Positions 9,008 to 18,400 of a DNA stretch of 64,000 bases are shown here, in pieces. How positions within the stretch are numbered: position 1 is the first letter of the stretch; every line of letters starts with the position of its first letter. The position numbers were made by a program, and so were the translations under genes. The stretch is taken from assembly GCA_002377855.1 (NCBI GenBank), contig DFQQ01000006.1:1-64000 (forward strand). The letters are read 5' to 3'. This DNA is from Acidovorax delafieldii. GTDB taxonomy: Bacteria; Pseudomonadota; Gammaproteobacteria; Burkholderiales; Burkholderiaceae_C. The notes under the pieces are model-generated. The model was given only the letters and a program-made list of their open reading frames with translations. It did not search any database and was not told where the DNA came from.

Positions 9008-9823
9008 ATGATTCCTCATCTTGGAGAGACCCCGTTCACGGTGGCAGCCGCGCAGGCCTGCGTCTTACCCGGCGACATTGCGGCCAATGTGCGCCAGCAC
9101 CTGCGTTTTATCGAGGCCGCAGCCCAGGCGGGCGTGCAGTTGTTGGTGTTTCCGGAGTTGTCACTGCTGGGGTACGAATTGCCTTTGTTGGCACGCCACG
9201 CTCTGGCACCAGATTCACCCCTTTTGACGCCCCTGCTGGAAGCGGCGTCACGGCACCACATGGTGCTGGTAGTGGGCGCTGCCGTGACCCATGAAGATAC
9301 GGCGCAGGGCGCTACCGCCGCGTCGTCGGATGCGCTCCCTGGGATTGGTGCGCTGGCCATCCGCCCCGACGGCGCGGTGGCGGTTTACTGCAAGCACCAC
9401 CTGCATGAAGGTGAGCAGCTGTATGCAAGAGCCGGCGCGGCACCTTCGTGCGTGGTTGATCTTGCTGGCGAAGCGGTGGGCGTGGCCGTGTGCGCCGACA
9501 TCACCCACCCGGAACACGCCACGGCAACGCGCCGAACGGGCGCCGCCTTGTACGCCTGCAGCGTGCTGCTGTCAGAGTCTGGCTACGCGGCGGACACCGC
9601 CATGCTGCATGGCTATGCCAGAGACCATGGCATGGCAGTGTTGATGGCCAATCACGGCGCCCCCACCGGGGGCTACCAAAGCGCGGGGCGCAGCGCCGTC
9701 TGGGCTCCCGGCAGTGCACTGGTGACCGCGGCGCCTGGTCCCGGCGGTTGGCTGGTGGTGGCTCAGCGCAGCGCCAACGGGTGGACGGGGGCCGCGCTGC
9801 CGGTACCGGAGTGCGCGCCATGA
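9008..9823 (+). CDS. Carbon-nitrogen hydrolase (nitrilase superfamily)
   Basis: Cytosolic amidase-like enzyme of 271 aa. The catalytic triad of the nitrilase fold is visible: Glu50 in FPELSL, Lys129 in YCKHHLHEGE and Cys162 in VAVCADITHP. The substrate is not determined by sequence; relatives hydrolyse omega-amides, carbamoyl groups or nitriles. The start at 9008 (MIPHLG) is preferred over 8987 because the fold begins just after it and because of the hexamer immediately upstream. Its TGA overlaps the waaA ATG in an ATGA arrangement, so translation of the two is probably coupled. Confidence 0.85.
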   Translation: MIPHLGETPFTVAAAQACVLPGDIAANVRQHLRFIEAAAQAGVQLLVFPELSLLGYELPLLARHALAPDSPLLTPLLEAASRHHMVLVVGAAVTHEDTAQGATAASSDALPGIGALAIRPDGAVAVYCKHHLHEGEQLYARAGAAPSCVVDLAGEAVGVAVCADITHPEHATATRRTGAALYACSVLLSESGYAADTAMLHGYARDHGMAVLMANHGAPTGGYQSAGRSAVWAPGSALVTAAPGPGGWLVVAQRSANGWTGAALPVPECAP

Positions 9824-11190
9824 GTCTGGCCCGAGCGCTGTACAGCGTCGTCACCTGGGGGGCGCAACCCTTGCTGCGCCGCAAGTTGCGCCGCCGCGCC
9901 CGCGTGGAGCCCGGTTACGCCGTGGCGGTGCCCGAGCGCTTTGGTCGCTACGCGCAGCCCCTGGACAGCCTGGTGGGGTACAGCAGCATGGATGTGCTGG
10001 GCCGTTTTGTATGGATCCACGCGGTTTCTCTGGGCGAGACCCGCGCGGCTGCCATCTTGCTGCGAGAGTTGCGTGAACTGCTGCCCGGCATGCGACTCTT
10101 GCTCACCCATGGCACGGCGACGGGTCGGGCAGAAGGTGAGAAGCTCTTGCTGCCGGGCGATGTGCAGGTATGGCTGCCCTGGGATACGCCCGCAGCGGTG
10201 GCGCGCTTTCTGCGCCAGTTTCGCCCGGCCATTGGCGTGTTGATGGAAACAGAAGTCTGGCCCAACCTGATCGCGGTTTGCCGGCGGCGTGGCGTGCCCC
10301 TGGTGCTGGCCAACGCGCGCTTGAATGACAAATCCTGGCGTGGAGCGCGTCGATTGGCACCCCTGGCGCGGCCGGCCTACCGTGGGCTCACGGCGGTGTG
10401 GGCGCAGTCGCAGGCGGATGCGCAGCGGCTGCAGGACCTGGGCGCGCCTGTGCGCGGGGTGTTTGGCAATTTGAAGTTTGATGTCGTGCCCGACGCCGCG
10501 CAGATGGAAATGGGCCGACGCTGGCGCATGCTGGCAGGCCGCCCGGTCATCATGTTGGCCAGCAGCCGTGAGGGCGAGGAAGCCCTTTGGTTGGATTTTT
10601 TCAGATCAAAATGTCCCGCCGCCCAATCCAGCAAAGCGCAATATGCTACAAAAAACATAGCTGCTGATGAACGGGGCGAGGTCCAGTGGCTGATCGTCCC
10701 CCGCCACCCCCACCGGTTTGACGAAGTGGAGCAATTGCTGCAAGGCGCCGGGCTGAGCGTGGCCCGGCGCAGTACTTGGCAGGGAGACGCCCCCGTCGCG
10801 GCCGATGTATGGCTGGGCGACACAGTGGGTGAAATGGCCGCCTACTACGCCATGGCAGACGTGGTACTGCTGGGAGGCAGCTTTGCTCCGCTGGGCGGTC
10901 AAAACCTGATCGAGGCAGCGGCTTGCGGCTGTCCGGTGGTGGTGGGCCCCCATACGTTCAACTTTGCAGAAGCCACAGACTTGGCGTGCGACGCCGGTGC
11001 AGCGTGGCGCACTGCAGATTTGGCTGCTGCTGCCCACCGGGCGCTGGCACTGGTGAAGGCGCCGCAGCAGCTGCAGGGAGCCCGGGCCGCCGCGATGGCC
11101 TTTGCACAGGCCCACCGCGGCGCTGCTGGGGCCACTGCGCGACAGGTGGCTGATCTGCTGGGCGTGTCCCCTTCGGTGCTGGACGGCTGA
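9820..11190 (+). CDS. waaA: 3-deoxy-D-manno-octulosonic acid (Kdo) transferase
   Basis: GT30 glycosyltransferase of 456 aa that adds Kdo from CMP-Kdo to lipid A precursor at the inner membrane, an essential step of LPS core synthesis. It has an N-terminal membrane-anchor segment, the catalytic Glu at about 73 in SLGETRAA, the LTHGTATGR motif, and the C-terminal nucleotide-binding motifs GGSFAPLGGQNLIEAAACG and VVVGPHTFNF. It is about 30 residues longer than E. coli WaaA. Most of the excess is one segment at about residues 262-282, between ASSREGEEALWLD and LIVPRHP, and that segment is encoded by a copy of the interspersed hairpin repeat. The start overlaps the end of the upstream hydrolase gene by 4 bp. 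Confidence 0.93.
   Translation: MSLARALYSVVTWGAQPLLRRKLRRRARVEPGYAVAVPERFGRYAQPLDSLVGYSSMDVLGRFVWIHAVSLGETRAAAILLRELRELLPGMRLLLTHGTATGRAEGEKLLLPGDVQVWLPWDTPAAVARFLRQFRPAIGVLMETEVWPNLIAVCRRRGVPLVLANARLNDKSWRGARRLAPLARPAYRGLTAVWAQSQADAQRLQDLGAPVRGVFGNLKFDVVPDAAQMEMGRRWRMLAGRPVIMLASSREGEEALWLDFFRSKCPAAQSSKAQYATKNIAADERGEVQWLIVPRHPHRFDEVEQLLQGAGLSVARRSTWQGDAPVAADVWLGDTVGEMAAYYAMADVVLLGGSFAPLGGQNLIEAAACGCPVVVGPHTFNFAEATDLACDAGAAWRTADLAAAAHRALALVKAPQQLQGARAAAMAFAQAHRGAAGATARQVADLLGVSPSVLDG
10604..10664 (-). repeat. Interspersed hairpin repeat, copy 2 (inside waaA)
   Basis: On the minus strand it reads AGCTATGTTTTTTGTAGC, a degenerate hairpin centre with TTGCGCTTT, then GGGACATTTTGATC, matching the pattern of the other copies. 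It is in frame within waaA and adds roughly 17-20 residues compared with E. coli WaaA. Confidence 0.7.
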
Positions 11191-11285
11191 TCGCGCGCCG
11201 CGCCGCGTGGCTGCGTGGCCGACGAGGCGACGGAACGGTGCGTGACACCCAAGTGGCTGACGACTCGGCCCCCTGGGCGTCCCAT

Positions 11286-12809
11286 TCACGTCCCCTTGCC
11301 CTGCATTCGTTGCAAAGCCATGCGCAGCAGAAGGCGCGCCTTGGTCATGTTGGTGCTTTCTCGGTCTGCCCACAGCCACAACACCAGCCGTGGCCAGGGG
11401 GGCAGGGTGATGGTGAACTGGTAGTGGCCACTGCCGGTGGTGATCAACTCTTCCGGTTCCGTTGCAGCGTCGGGGGTGGCTGCTCGGTGCAGTCGCAGCA
11501 GCGCCGCATCACATGCCGCAGACTCGGCGGCGGCCGTGGTCGCTGCGGCATCTGGGATGGCCCCGTTCATGCACAGCCACTGGGCTTCGGCCACATCCAG
11601 CCAGCCACCCCATGCTCCGGCTGGCAAGGCGGCGACGGCGTCGTCCAGTGCCCTTTGCAGTGCGATCAGATCCACAGGCGATGTGGCGACCGCTGATGCG
11701 CTCTCGGCGGTGGCAAGGTCCTCAGTGGCTGGCTGGGGTGTGGCGGGCTGCAGCCCAGAGGTTGGTCCGCTGGTGCCTTGTTGTTCGGGCGAAAGGTGGC
11801 TGGGCGGCGGCGCGCCCTGTGCATGGGGTTCTGGCATTCGGTCCAGCATCGCCGCGATGGCGGCCCAGATGGGTTCCCCGGACAGCACGGAGGCAACCAG
11901 TTCGGTCGTAGGAAGCTGCGCTGCGGCGGCCTGCTGGAAAAAGCGGCGCGAAAGATCCGGATCCCGCCCAGAAGTCACCAGCAGCACTTGCGGCCCCGAC
12001 CGAAGCACTGCGGGGTGCTGCAAGGCTTGCTCCACCAGTAGCGCATCCTTGCCGGTGGCGTTGTTGCGGGTGAGGAACACCGCAATTTCCACCTTGCTGA
12101 GCAACGGGTGGGACAAGGTCGAACCCAGCAAGTCCAGGCTGATGCCCACCATGCGCACCGGGCCCAGCGGTCCGGCTACCACATCCACATAGTCGATTGG
12201 AAATGTGTCGGCATCGCGCCCGGTGCTCGATGCCTTGAGTGTTTGCGGATAGCCGCGAAAGCGCGTCGCCACCTGGCTGAAGATGGGGTTGAACCACAAC
12301 AGCGAGCTGCTGAACACTGCCACCTGCCGGACCTTGCCGCGCGTCTGTGGGGCCGGGGCGGGGGGCAGCAAGCCAGGGGCAGATGTTGCCGTGCTTGGCA
12401 TGAGGAAGCAGCGGAACAGATCGGGGATGGCGCCCATGGAGTCCTGTGCACTGAATTTGCGCATGTGCGCAAGGCGCTGCTCCATGTCGGCCGCTGCGGC
12501 GGGGCGCTCGACCACGTTGGCACTCCACTGTGCGTAGCGTGGCCTGGTGACCGCCAGGGAGAGGAGCACCGTGGGTGGCGTGTGGCCCCAGGAACTGTTG
12601 ATGTGGTGCACCAAGCCCTGCACCGATTGCCGCTCACCCTCCACCAAATGCAGGTAGTACCCATTGGTCACAGCCAGCAAGCCGGTGAGGCGATGGCTTT
12701 GCGCGAACTCCTGAGAAGACTCGATCAGGCTGCTCAGGGCCGTAGATCCCCCCGCGTGACCCGGGATCTGGCCGTAGTAGCACACCAGATAAAACGGGTT
12801 TTTCGTCAT
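11286..12809 (-). CDS. Degenerate BLUF-like / P-loop-less GTPase-like / Roadblock-like protein
   Basis: Protein of 507 aa that I cannot assign to a characterised family. Residues 6-100 follow the BLUF photoreceptor fold (CYYGQ, SHRLTGLLAV, GYYLHLVEG, YAQWSAN). The BLUF Tyr is kept (Tyr11), but the flavin-contacting Asn position is Ala36 and the signalling Gln is His54, so normal BLUF photochemistry is not expected. After a linker, about 165-330 resembles an MglA/Ras-type fold (FPIDYVDVVAGPLGPVRMVG, then AVFLTRNNATGKDALLVEQA) but has no GxxxxGK(S/T) loop. After a Pro/Ala-rich linker, about 385-507 resembles Roadblock/LC7 (EELITTGSGHYQF, LWADRESTNMTKARLLLRMA). It is transcribed alone, with a GATAAT hexamer about 35 nt upstream. 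Domain calls are by eye. Confidence 0.6.
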   Translation of the reverse strand: MTKNPFYLVCYYGQIPGHAGGSTALSSLIESSQEFAQSHRLTGLLAVTNGYYLHLVEGERQSVQGLVHHINSSWGHTPPTVLLSLAVTRPRYAQWSANVVERPAAAADMEQRLAHMRKFSAQDSMGAIPDLFRCFLMPSTATSAPGLLPPAPAPQTRGKVRQVAVFSSSLLWFNPIFSQVATRFRGYPQTLKASSTGRDADTFPIDYVDVVAGPLGPVRMVGISLDLLGSTLSHPLLSKVEIAVFLTRNNATGKDALLVEQALQHPAVLRSGPQVLLVTSGRDPDLSRRFFQQAAAAQLPTTELVASVLSGEPIWAAIAAMLDRMPEPHAQGAPPPSHLSPEQQGTSGPTSGLQPATPQPATEDLATAESASAVATSPVDLIALQRALDDAVAALPAGAWGGWLDVAEAQWLCMNGAIPDAAATTAAAESAACDAALLRLHRAATPDAATEPEELITTGSGHYQFTITLPPWPRLVLWLWADRESTNMTKARLLLRMALQRMQGKGT

Positions 12810-12883
12810 CGGTGCGCAGATGCCTCAGTGGAGCAATACCCGAGATTATCAGTCCAGCGGTCTCTGCGTTGCTCCCGCTGCCC

Positions 12884-12909
12884 CGCTGCGCCCGCACAGG
12901 GGCGCAGCG
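12884..12909. terminator. GC-rich hairpin downstream of tolC
   Basis: Perfect 10-bp stem (CGCTGCGCCC / GGGCGCAGCG) with a 6-nt loop, 8 nt past the tolC stop and before the BLUF-like gene. There is no T-run, so it is only terminator-like; it could instead slow 3' decay of the efflux transcript. Confidence 0.4.
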
Positions 12910-12916
12910 TGTCCCT

Positions 12917-14266
12917 TCAGGGCTGTCGTGCCGGACTGAGCAGGCTGTTTATGCGTGCGACGTCTTCCAGGCCAAGAGTGCCCGCCGCCTGGCGCAGCTT
13001 GAGTGTGCCCAGCAGCACGTTGTAGCGTGCCTGGGCCAAGTCGCGCTTGGTCTGGTAGAGCTGGCTTTGGGCGTTGAGCACATCGATGTTGATGCGCACG
13101 CCCACCTGGTAGCCGAGCTTGTTTGCGTCCAGCGCGCTTTGGCTCGACGCCTCGGCCGCTTCCAGTGCCTGCACCTGCCCCTGTCCAGACTGCACGCCAA
13201 AGAAGGCAGACCGCGTAGCCTGGGCAACATTGCGGCGCGCGGTTTCGAGGTCGGCTTCGGCTTTGGTTTCCAGGGCCAGCGTCTCCTTCACGCGGTTTTG
13301 CACCGCGAAGCCGGCAAACAGCGGCAAATTGAGGGCCACGCCGACGCTGGCCACGTTGGTGCGGCTGTTCACACCCGGGGCGGTCATGGTGCCGTTGGGG
13401 TTGCGTGTGATGTTGTAGCCGGCCTGAAGGTCCACGGTGGGGCGGTGGCCGGTTTCGGCTTTTTGGGTTTCGAGCCGGGCGATGTCCAGCGCGATGGCCG
13501 CCTGCCGCACGCCGGGCTGCTGTGTGCGTGCCATGTCTACCCAATAGTCCACATTGCCGGGTTCCACACGCGGCAATGGCACGGGCTGGGCCAGCGGCAA
13601 CGGCTGCGCGTTGGTCACTCCCACCAATTGGTCCAGCGCAAGCTTTTTCACGCGCAGGTCATTTTCGGCCGCAATCTCTTGCGCGATCACCAAGTCGTAA
13701 CGGGCCTGCGCCTCGCGTGAATCGGTCACCGTGGACGTGCCCACCTCGAAGTTGCGCTTGGCAGAGGCCAATTGTTCGGAGACTGCAGTTTTCTGGGCCT
13801 GTACAAACGTAAGTGTGTCTTGCGCAGCCAGCACGTCAAAGTAGGCTTGGCTCACGCGCACCAGAAGGTCCTGGGTGGCTGCGTCCAGTTGCGCCTGTGC
13901 CACATCCACACCGCGCTGGCCTTGTTGCAGGGCAATGCGGTTGGCTGGGCGGTACAGCGGCTGCGACGCGTTCACCCCCAGCGTCTGCGTGTTGGCGGTG
14001 CGTTCGATGTCGGGACGGCTCACATCCGTCTGCGCACGCGTGATGCCCGAACTCAGCGCCGCGCTGGGAAGCAATCCGGCGCGCGCCTGATCGGCGCGTC
14101 GGGCGGCAGCTTCGAGTTGTGCCTGTGCGGACTGCCAGGTGGTGTCAAAGGTGCGGGCGGACTCCACCAGTTCCATCAGGCTCTGTGCACGCACCGGGGC
14201 ACACAGGAAGGCGCTCAAGGCGGCGCCAAGCGCCAGCGTCAGGGGAATGGGCCGAAAAGCTGTCAT
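12917..14266 (-). CDS. tolC: TolC family outer membrane channel
   Basis: Outer-membrane efflux/secretion duct of 449 aa. It has a signal peptide (cleavage near APVRAQ, about residue 28) and two tandem OEP repeats of long alpha-helical, Ala/Gln-rich coiled coil, with conserved GLLPSAALSSGI near the start of the first repeat. It resembles the TolC/type I secretion subgroup rather than the lipid-anchored OprM group, since no lipobox cysteine follows the signal. It is the last gene of a leftward series that begins with TetR, RND adaptor and RND pump, so it is the obvious outer-membrane partner of that pump, although PCMT and rhodanese genes lie between. Confidence 0.9.
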   Translation of the reverse strand: MTAFRPIPLTLALGAALSAFLCAPVRAQSLMELVESARTFDTTWQSAQAQLEAAARRADQARAGLLPSAALSSGITRAQTDVSRPDIERTANTQTLGVNASQPLYRPANRIALQQGQRGVDVAQAQLDAATQDLLVRVSQAYFDVLAAQDTLTFVQAQKTAVSEQLASAKRNFEVGTSTVTDSREAQARYDLVIAQEIAAENDLRVKKLALDQLVGVTNAQPLPLAQPVPLPRVEPGNVDYWVDMARTQQPGVRQAAIALDIARLETQKAETGHRPTVDLQAGYNITRNPNGTMTAPGVNSRTNVASVGVALNLPLFAGFAVQNRVKETLALETKAEADLETARRNVAQATRSAFFGVQSGQGQVQALEAAEASSQSALDANKLGYQVGVRINIDVLNAQSQLYQTKRDLAQARYNVLLGTLKLRQAAGTLGLEDVARINSLLSPARQP

Positions 14267-14326
14267 GAAGGTCCTCAGAATGACTGCACAAAAGGGGTGA
14301 AAACTGCTAACCCAGGGGCCAAACGA

Positions 14327-14668
14327 TCAGTAGCGCGGCACGGCCGGGTCCACCTCGTGCGACCAGGCATCGATGCCTCCTGAAATATTGGCCAGGAGTT
14401 CAAACCCGTGCTGCTCCAGGAATGCCGCCACGTTCATGCTGCGCATGCCGTGGTGGCACAGGCAGGCAATGGGCTGGTCCTTGGGCAGTTCGCTCAGGCG
14501 CGCAGGAATCTCTCCCATCGGGATCGCCCGCAACTCAAACCCATCGGCCCGAACGCTGGCGGTTTGCAGTTCCCATGGCTCGCGCACGTCCAGTACCAGG
14601 GGCTGGGTGCCGGCTGGGTTGGCAGCAAACCATGCCGTGAGCTGGGCGGGGCGGACGCGAGTGATCAT
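14327..14668 (-). CDS. Rhodanese-like domain protein
   Basis: Single-domain rhodanese of 113 aa, cytosolic. It has the substrate-entry motif LDVREPWE and the active-site loop CHHGMRS, with the persulfide-forming Cys followed by the CxxGxR pattern. It probably moves sulfane sulfur, but the acceptor is unknown. It sits 60 bp upstream of tolC and 23 bp downstream of the PCMT-like gene on the same strand. This trio is, from memory, a common neighbourhood in Burkholderiales; no functional link is known to me. Confidence 0.88.
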   Translation of the reverse strand: MITRVRPAQLTAWFAANPAGTQPLVLDVREPWELQTASVRADGFELRAIPMGEIPARLSELPKDQPIACLCHHGMRSMNVAAFLEQHGFELLANISGGIDAWSHEVDPAVPRY

Positions 14669-14691
14669 GCAGTCTCCGAAGACGAAAGGGG

Positions 14692-15405
14692 TTAGAAGGA
14701 GAAGCTCGAAGGCTCCGGGAAGTTCACCAGTCGTGGGGCCGTGGTGTCCCAGGGGGAAACCGTTTCAAACCGATCGCCCTTGCGTTGCGTCACGGTGAAC
14801 CGCATGACGGGGTCTGCGCCCACGATGGCGCCCAGTCGGCCGCCATCACGCAGCAAGGCCAGCAGGTTCTGGGGAACCTGCGCCACGGAGCCGCTCAGAA
14901 CGATCACATCGAAAGGACCGTCCGGGATGGCATCGCGTGCGCCGTCGCCTTGGCGCACGTCCGCATTCTGAACGCCGAAATTGCGCAGGTTTTCTCGTGC
15001 CATTTGGGCCAGAGCAGGGTTGATTTCCAGCGATACGACGCGCTCTGCGCGGTAGGCCAGCAACGCAGCCATGTAGCCAGAGCCTGCGCCGATCTCCAGC
15101 ACGCGGTCAGTGGGCTGGATGCGCAGATCTTGCAGGATGCGGGCTTCCACGCGGGGCTGCAGCATGCTGTGGCCCTGGCGCACTGCCTCTTCCGCGTCGT
15201 CGCCCAGCAGGGGCACTTCGATGTCGGCAAATGCCAGGTTGCGGTAGGCCGCCGGCACAAAGTCCTCGCGGCGCACGACGGACAGCAGGTCCAGCACATC
15301 GGCATCCAGCACGTTCCAGGGGCGGATCTGCTGCTCGATCATGTTGTAGCGGGCCTGGGCGATCGGATCGCAGATGTTGGCGGACGTGTTCAGTGGCAAA
15401 TTCAT
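14692..15405 (-). CDS. Protein-L-isoaspartate O-methyltransferase family protein
   Basis: SAM-dependent methyltransferase of 237 aa, PCMT family. It shows the Rossmann motif I VLEIGAGSGYMAALLA and the N-terminal PCMT region (MIEQQIRPWNV, VPAAYRNLAFAD). True isoaspartate repair enzymes carry a more strictly conserved active-site segment, and this shorter proteobacterial relative may act on another substrate. The start at 15405 (MNLPLNTS) is supported by GGAGAC about 6 nt upstream; the frame is open further upstream into the pump gene without homology. It is 25 bp downstream of the RND pump gene. Confidence 0.85.
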   Translation of the reverse strand: MNLPLNTSANICDPIAQARYNMIEQQIRPWNVLDADVLDLLSVVRREDFVPAAYRNLAFADIEVPLLGDDAEEAVRQGHSMLQPRVEARILQDLRIQPTDRVLEIGAGSGYMAALLAYRAERVVSLEINPALAQMARENLRNFGVQNADVRQGDGARDAIPDGPFDVIVLSGSVAQVPQNLLALLRDGGRLGAIVGADPVMRFTVTQRKGDRFETVSPWDTTAPRLVNFPEPSSFSF

Positions 15406-15430
15406 CGAAGGTCTCCAGTGGGAGTGCGGG

Positions 15431-18400
15431 TCAGGACAAACCCGCAATTTTAGATGGCCCGGGGGGTGTGTCGCCGCGCCCCATCTTGCGAAGTGCCCAG
15501 CGCGCCAGGTCATCCATGTAGCAATACACCACGGGCACGACCACCAGCGTCAACAGGGAAGAGGTGATAACTCCTCCAATCACGGCCTGGCCCATGGGCG
15601 CACGCTGCTCCGACCCCTCGGAAAGAGCAAACGCCAAAGGCACCATGCCAAAAATCATGGCCAACGTGGTCATCAGGATGGGACGCAGCCGCACGCGGGC
15701 GGCGAGCAGCAGCGCATCGGCACGGGGCAGGCCTGGCACGGTCTGGCCTTGATCGTTCACGTGCTCTTCGCGGGCGCGGATGGCGAAGTCCACCAGCAAG
15801 ATGGCGTTCTTGGTGACCAGGCCCATCAGCATGACCACGCCGATGATGGAGAACATGGACAGCGTGGAGCGGAACATGAGCAGTGCCAGCACCACGCCGA
15901 TGAGCGTGAGCGGCAAGGAGGTCATGAGCGCCAGCGGCTGCAAGAAGCTCTTGAACTGGCTGGCCAGAATCATGTAGATGAAGATGATGGCCATGACCAG
16001 GGCCGAGATGGCATAGCCGAACGACTCGGCCATGTTCTTGGTGGAGCCACCAAACTGGTAGCGGTAGCCCGGGGGGAACACCACGCTGTCGAGCGCCTTG
16101 CGAATGTCTGCCGAGACCTCGCCGGCAGAGCGTTGCGCCACGTTGGCATTGATAGCCACCTCACGGGTCAGGTCGCGCCGGTTGATCTGGTTCGCGCCGG
16201 TCGACTCGGTCACGCGGGCCACTTGGTTCAGCCGCACGATCCGCGCGGTGCCGTCCGCGGCGGTCAACGCAAAAGGAAGTCGTTCCAGATCCTGCGGTGC
16301 CGTGCGGGATTCGGGCGCCAGGCGAACGTTGACGTCATAGGTCTGGTCGTCCGGGGCGCGCCAATTGCCCACCGTGGTGCCCGCCACCAGGGTGCGCAGC
16401 GACGCAGCCATTTGCGCTACCGAAAGCCCCAGGTCCGAGGCCACATCGCGCTGGATCTCCAGTGCAATCACGGGCTTGTCGGGTTTGGCGCTGCTGTCCA
16501 GGTCTACAAGGCCAGGAATGCTGCGGATCTTCTCGTTCACCTCGACCGTCAGTCTCTCCAGCTCCTGAAGGTCGGGGCCTTGCAGCGAGAATTCGATTTG
16601 CTTTTGCCCGCCCACCGGGTCGAGCAGCCCTACGTGGGTGACGGTGATGCCGGGTACGCGCTGCAGGCGCTCGCGCAGCACGGTGGACATTTCGTCGACA
16701 CTGCGGCTGCGGTCTTTGCGGTCCACCAGGCGCACGTAGATGCTGGCGTACATCTTTCCCTGCGCCGATCCGGTGTTGAGTGTGGCCAGCGTATAACGCA
16801 CCTCGGGCAACTCGCGCAAGATGCCCTCGACCTGCTGCGCTTTGGCCTCCGTCGCTTCCAGCGAAGAGCCCACGGGTGTGTAGAAGTTGACGGTAGTCTC
16901 CGAAAAATCGGCCTTGGGTACGAATTCGGTGCCCAGCAGGGGCACCATGAAAACGCTCAGTACAAAAATACCCAGCGCAATGAACAGGGTGGCCAGCTTG
17001 TGTACCAGTGACCACCGCAGTATGTGCTGGTAGCCCTCGGCCAGCGAATCGGTGGCCCGGTCAAACCAGCCCGTGACGCGGCCGATGGTCTTGTCGTAGA
17101 ACGTCACCGGCTGGTCGCGACGGCCATGCGCATGGATGCTCGGGTCGTGCCAGATGCTCGAGAGCATCGGATCGAGCGTGAAGCTCACGAACATCGAGAT
17201 CATCACGGCCGCCACGATGGTGATACCGAACTCGTGGAAGAACTTGCCGATGATGCCGCCCATGAAACCAATGGGCATGAACACCGCGACGATCGCCAGC
17301 GTGGTGGCCAGCACGGCCAAGCCAATCTCCTGCGTGCCGTCCATGGCGGCGGTGTACGCGCCCTTGCCCATTTGCACATGGCGCACGATGTTTTCGCGCA
17401 CGACGATGGCATCGTCGATCAACAGGCCTACGCACAGGCTCAGAGCCATCAGCGTGATCATGTTGATGGTGAAGCCGAACATGTTCATGAACAGGAAGGT
17501 GCCGATCAGTGCAATCGGCAGTGTCAGCCCGGTGATGACCGTGGAGCGCCAAGAGTTCAGGAACAGGAAGACGATGAGCACCGTGAGCACGGCGCCTTCA
17601 ATCAGGGTCTGGCGCACGTTCGCCACCGCCACGCGGATGGGGCGAGAGCTGTCGCTGATCACTTCCAGCCGCACGCCCGGGGGCAGCAGCTTGCGGATGT
17701 CCAGCACTGCGGCGTTGAGGCCATCCACGACTTCGATGGTGTTGTCGCCCTGTGCCTTTTGCACCGAAAGCAGCAGGGTGCGCTGGCCGTTGTAGAGGGC
17801 GAGGCTTTCCACCTCCTGCGCTCCGTCTTGAACGCGGGCGAGCTGATCAAGCCTGATGGGCGCGCTTTGCCCGGCCTGACCGCTTGGCGGCCCTTTGCGG
17901 GCCACGATGATGCGGCCAAAGTCCTCTGGTCGTTGCATGCGGGCGTCAATCTGCACCACACGGTCCTGTGTGAGCGAGCGAATGGCACCCACGGGCAGAT
18001 CCTGATTTTCGTTGCGCACCGCAGCCACCACCTGGTCAGGGGTGATTCCATAGGTCTCGAGCGCCTGGGGGTTCAGGTAGAGGTTGATTTCTCGCTGGGT
18101 GGCCCCCACCAGATTCACCGCGCCCACGCCGCGTACGTTTTCAAGACGCTTCTTCAGCACTTGCTCGGCCCAGGTCGTGAGTTCCACCGCCGTTGGTGCA
18201 GCAGTGGCGGCGTTCGCACCCGTTTTGACGTCAGGCAGCACAGCCAGCGACCACACGGCCCGGCTGGCCGGGTCAAAGCGCAGCACGCGGGGCTCTTTCA
18301 CCTCCGTGCGCAGGCTGGGCCGCACGGTGGCCACCTTTTCCCGCACGTCCTCTGCGGCTTTGCGCCCATCGATGTGCAGCTGGAATTCGATGATCACCAC

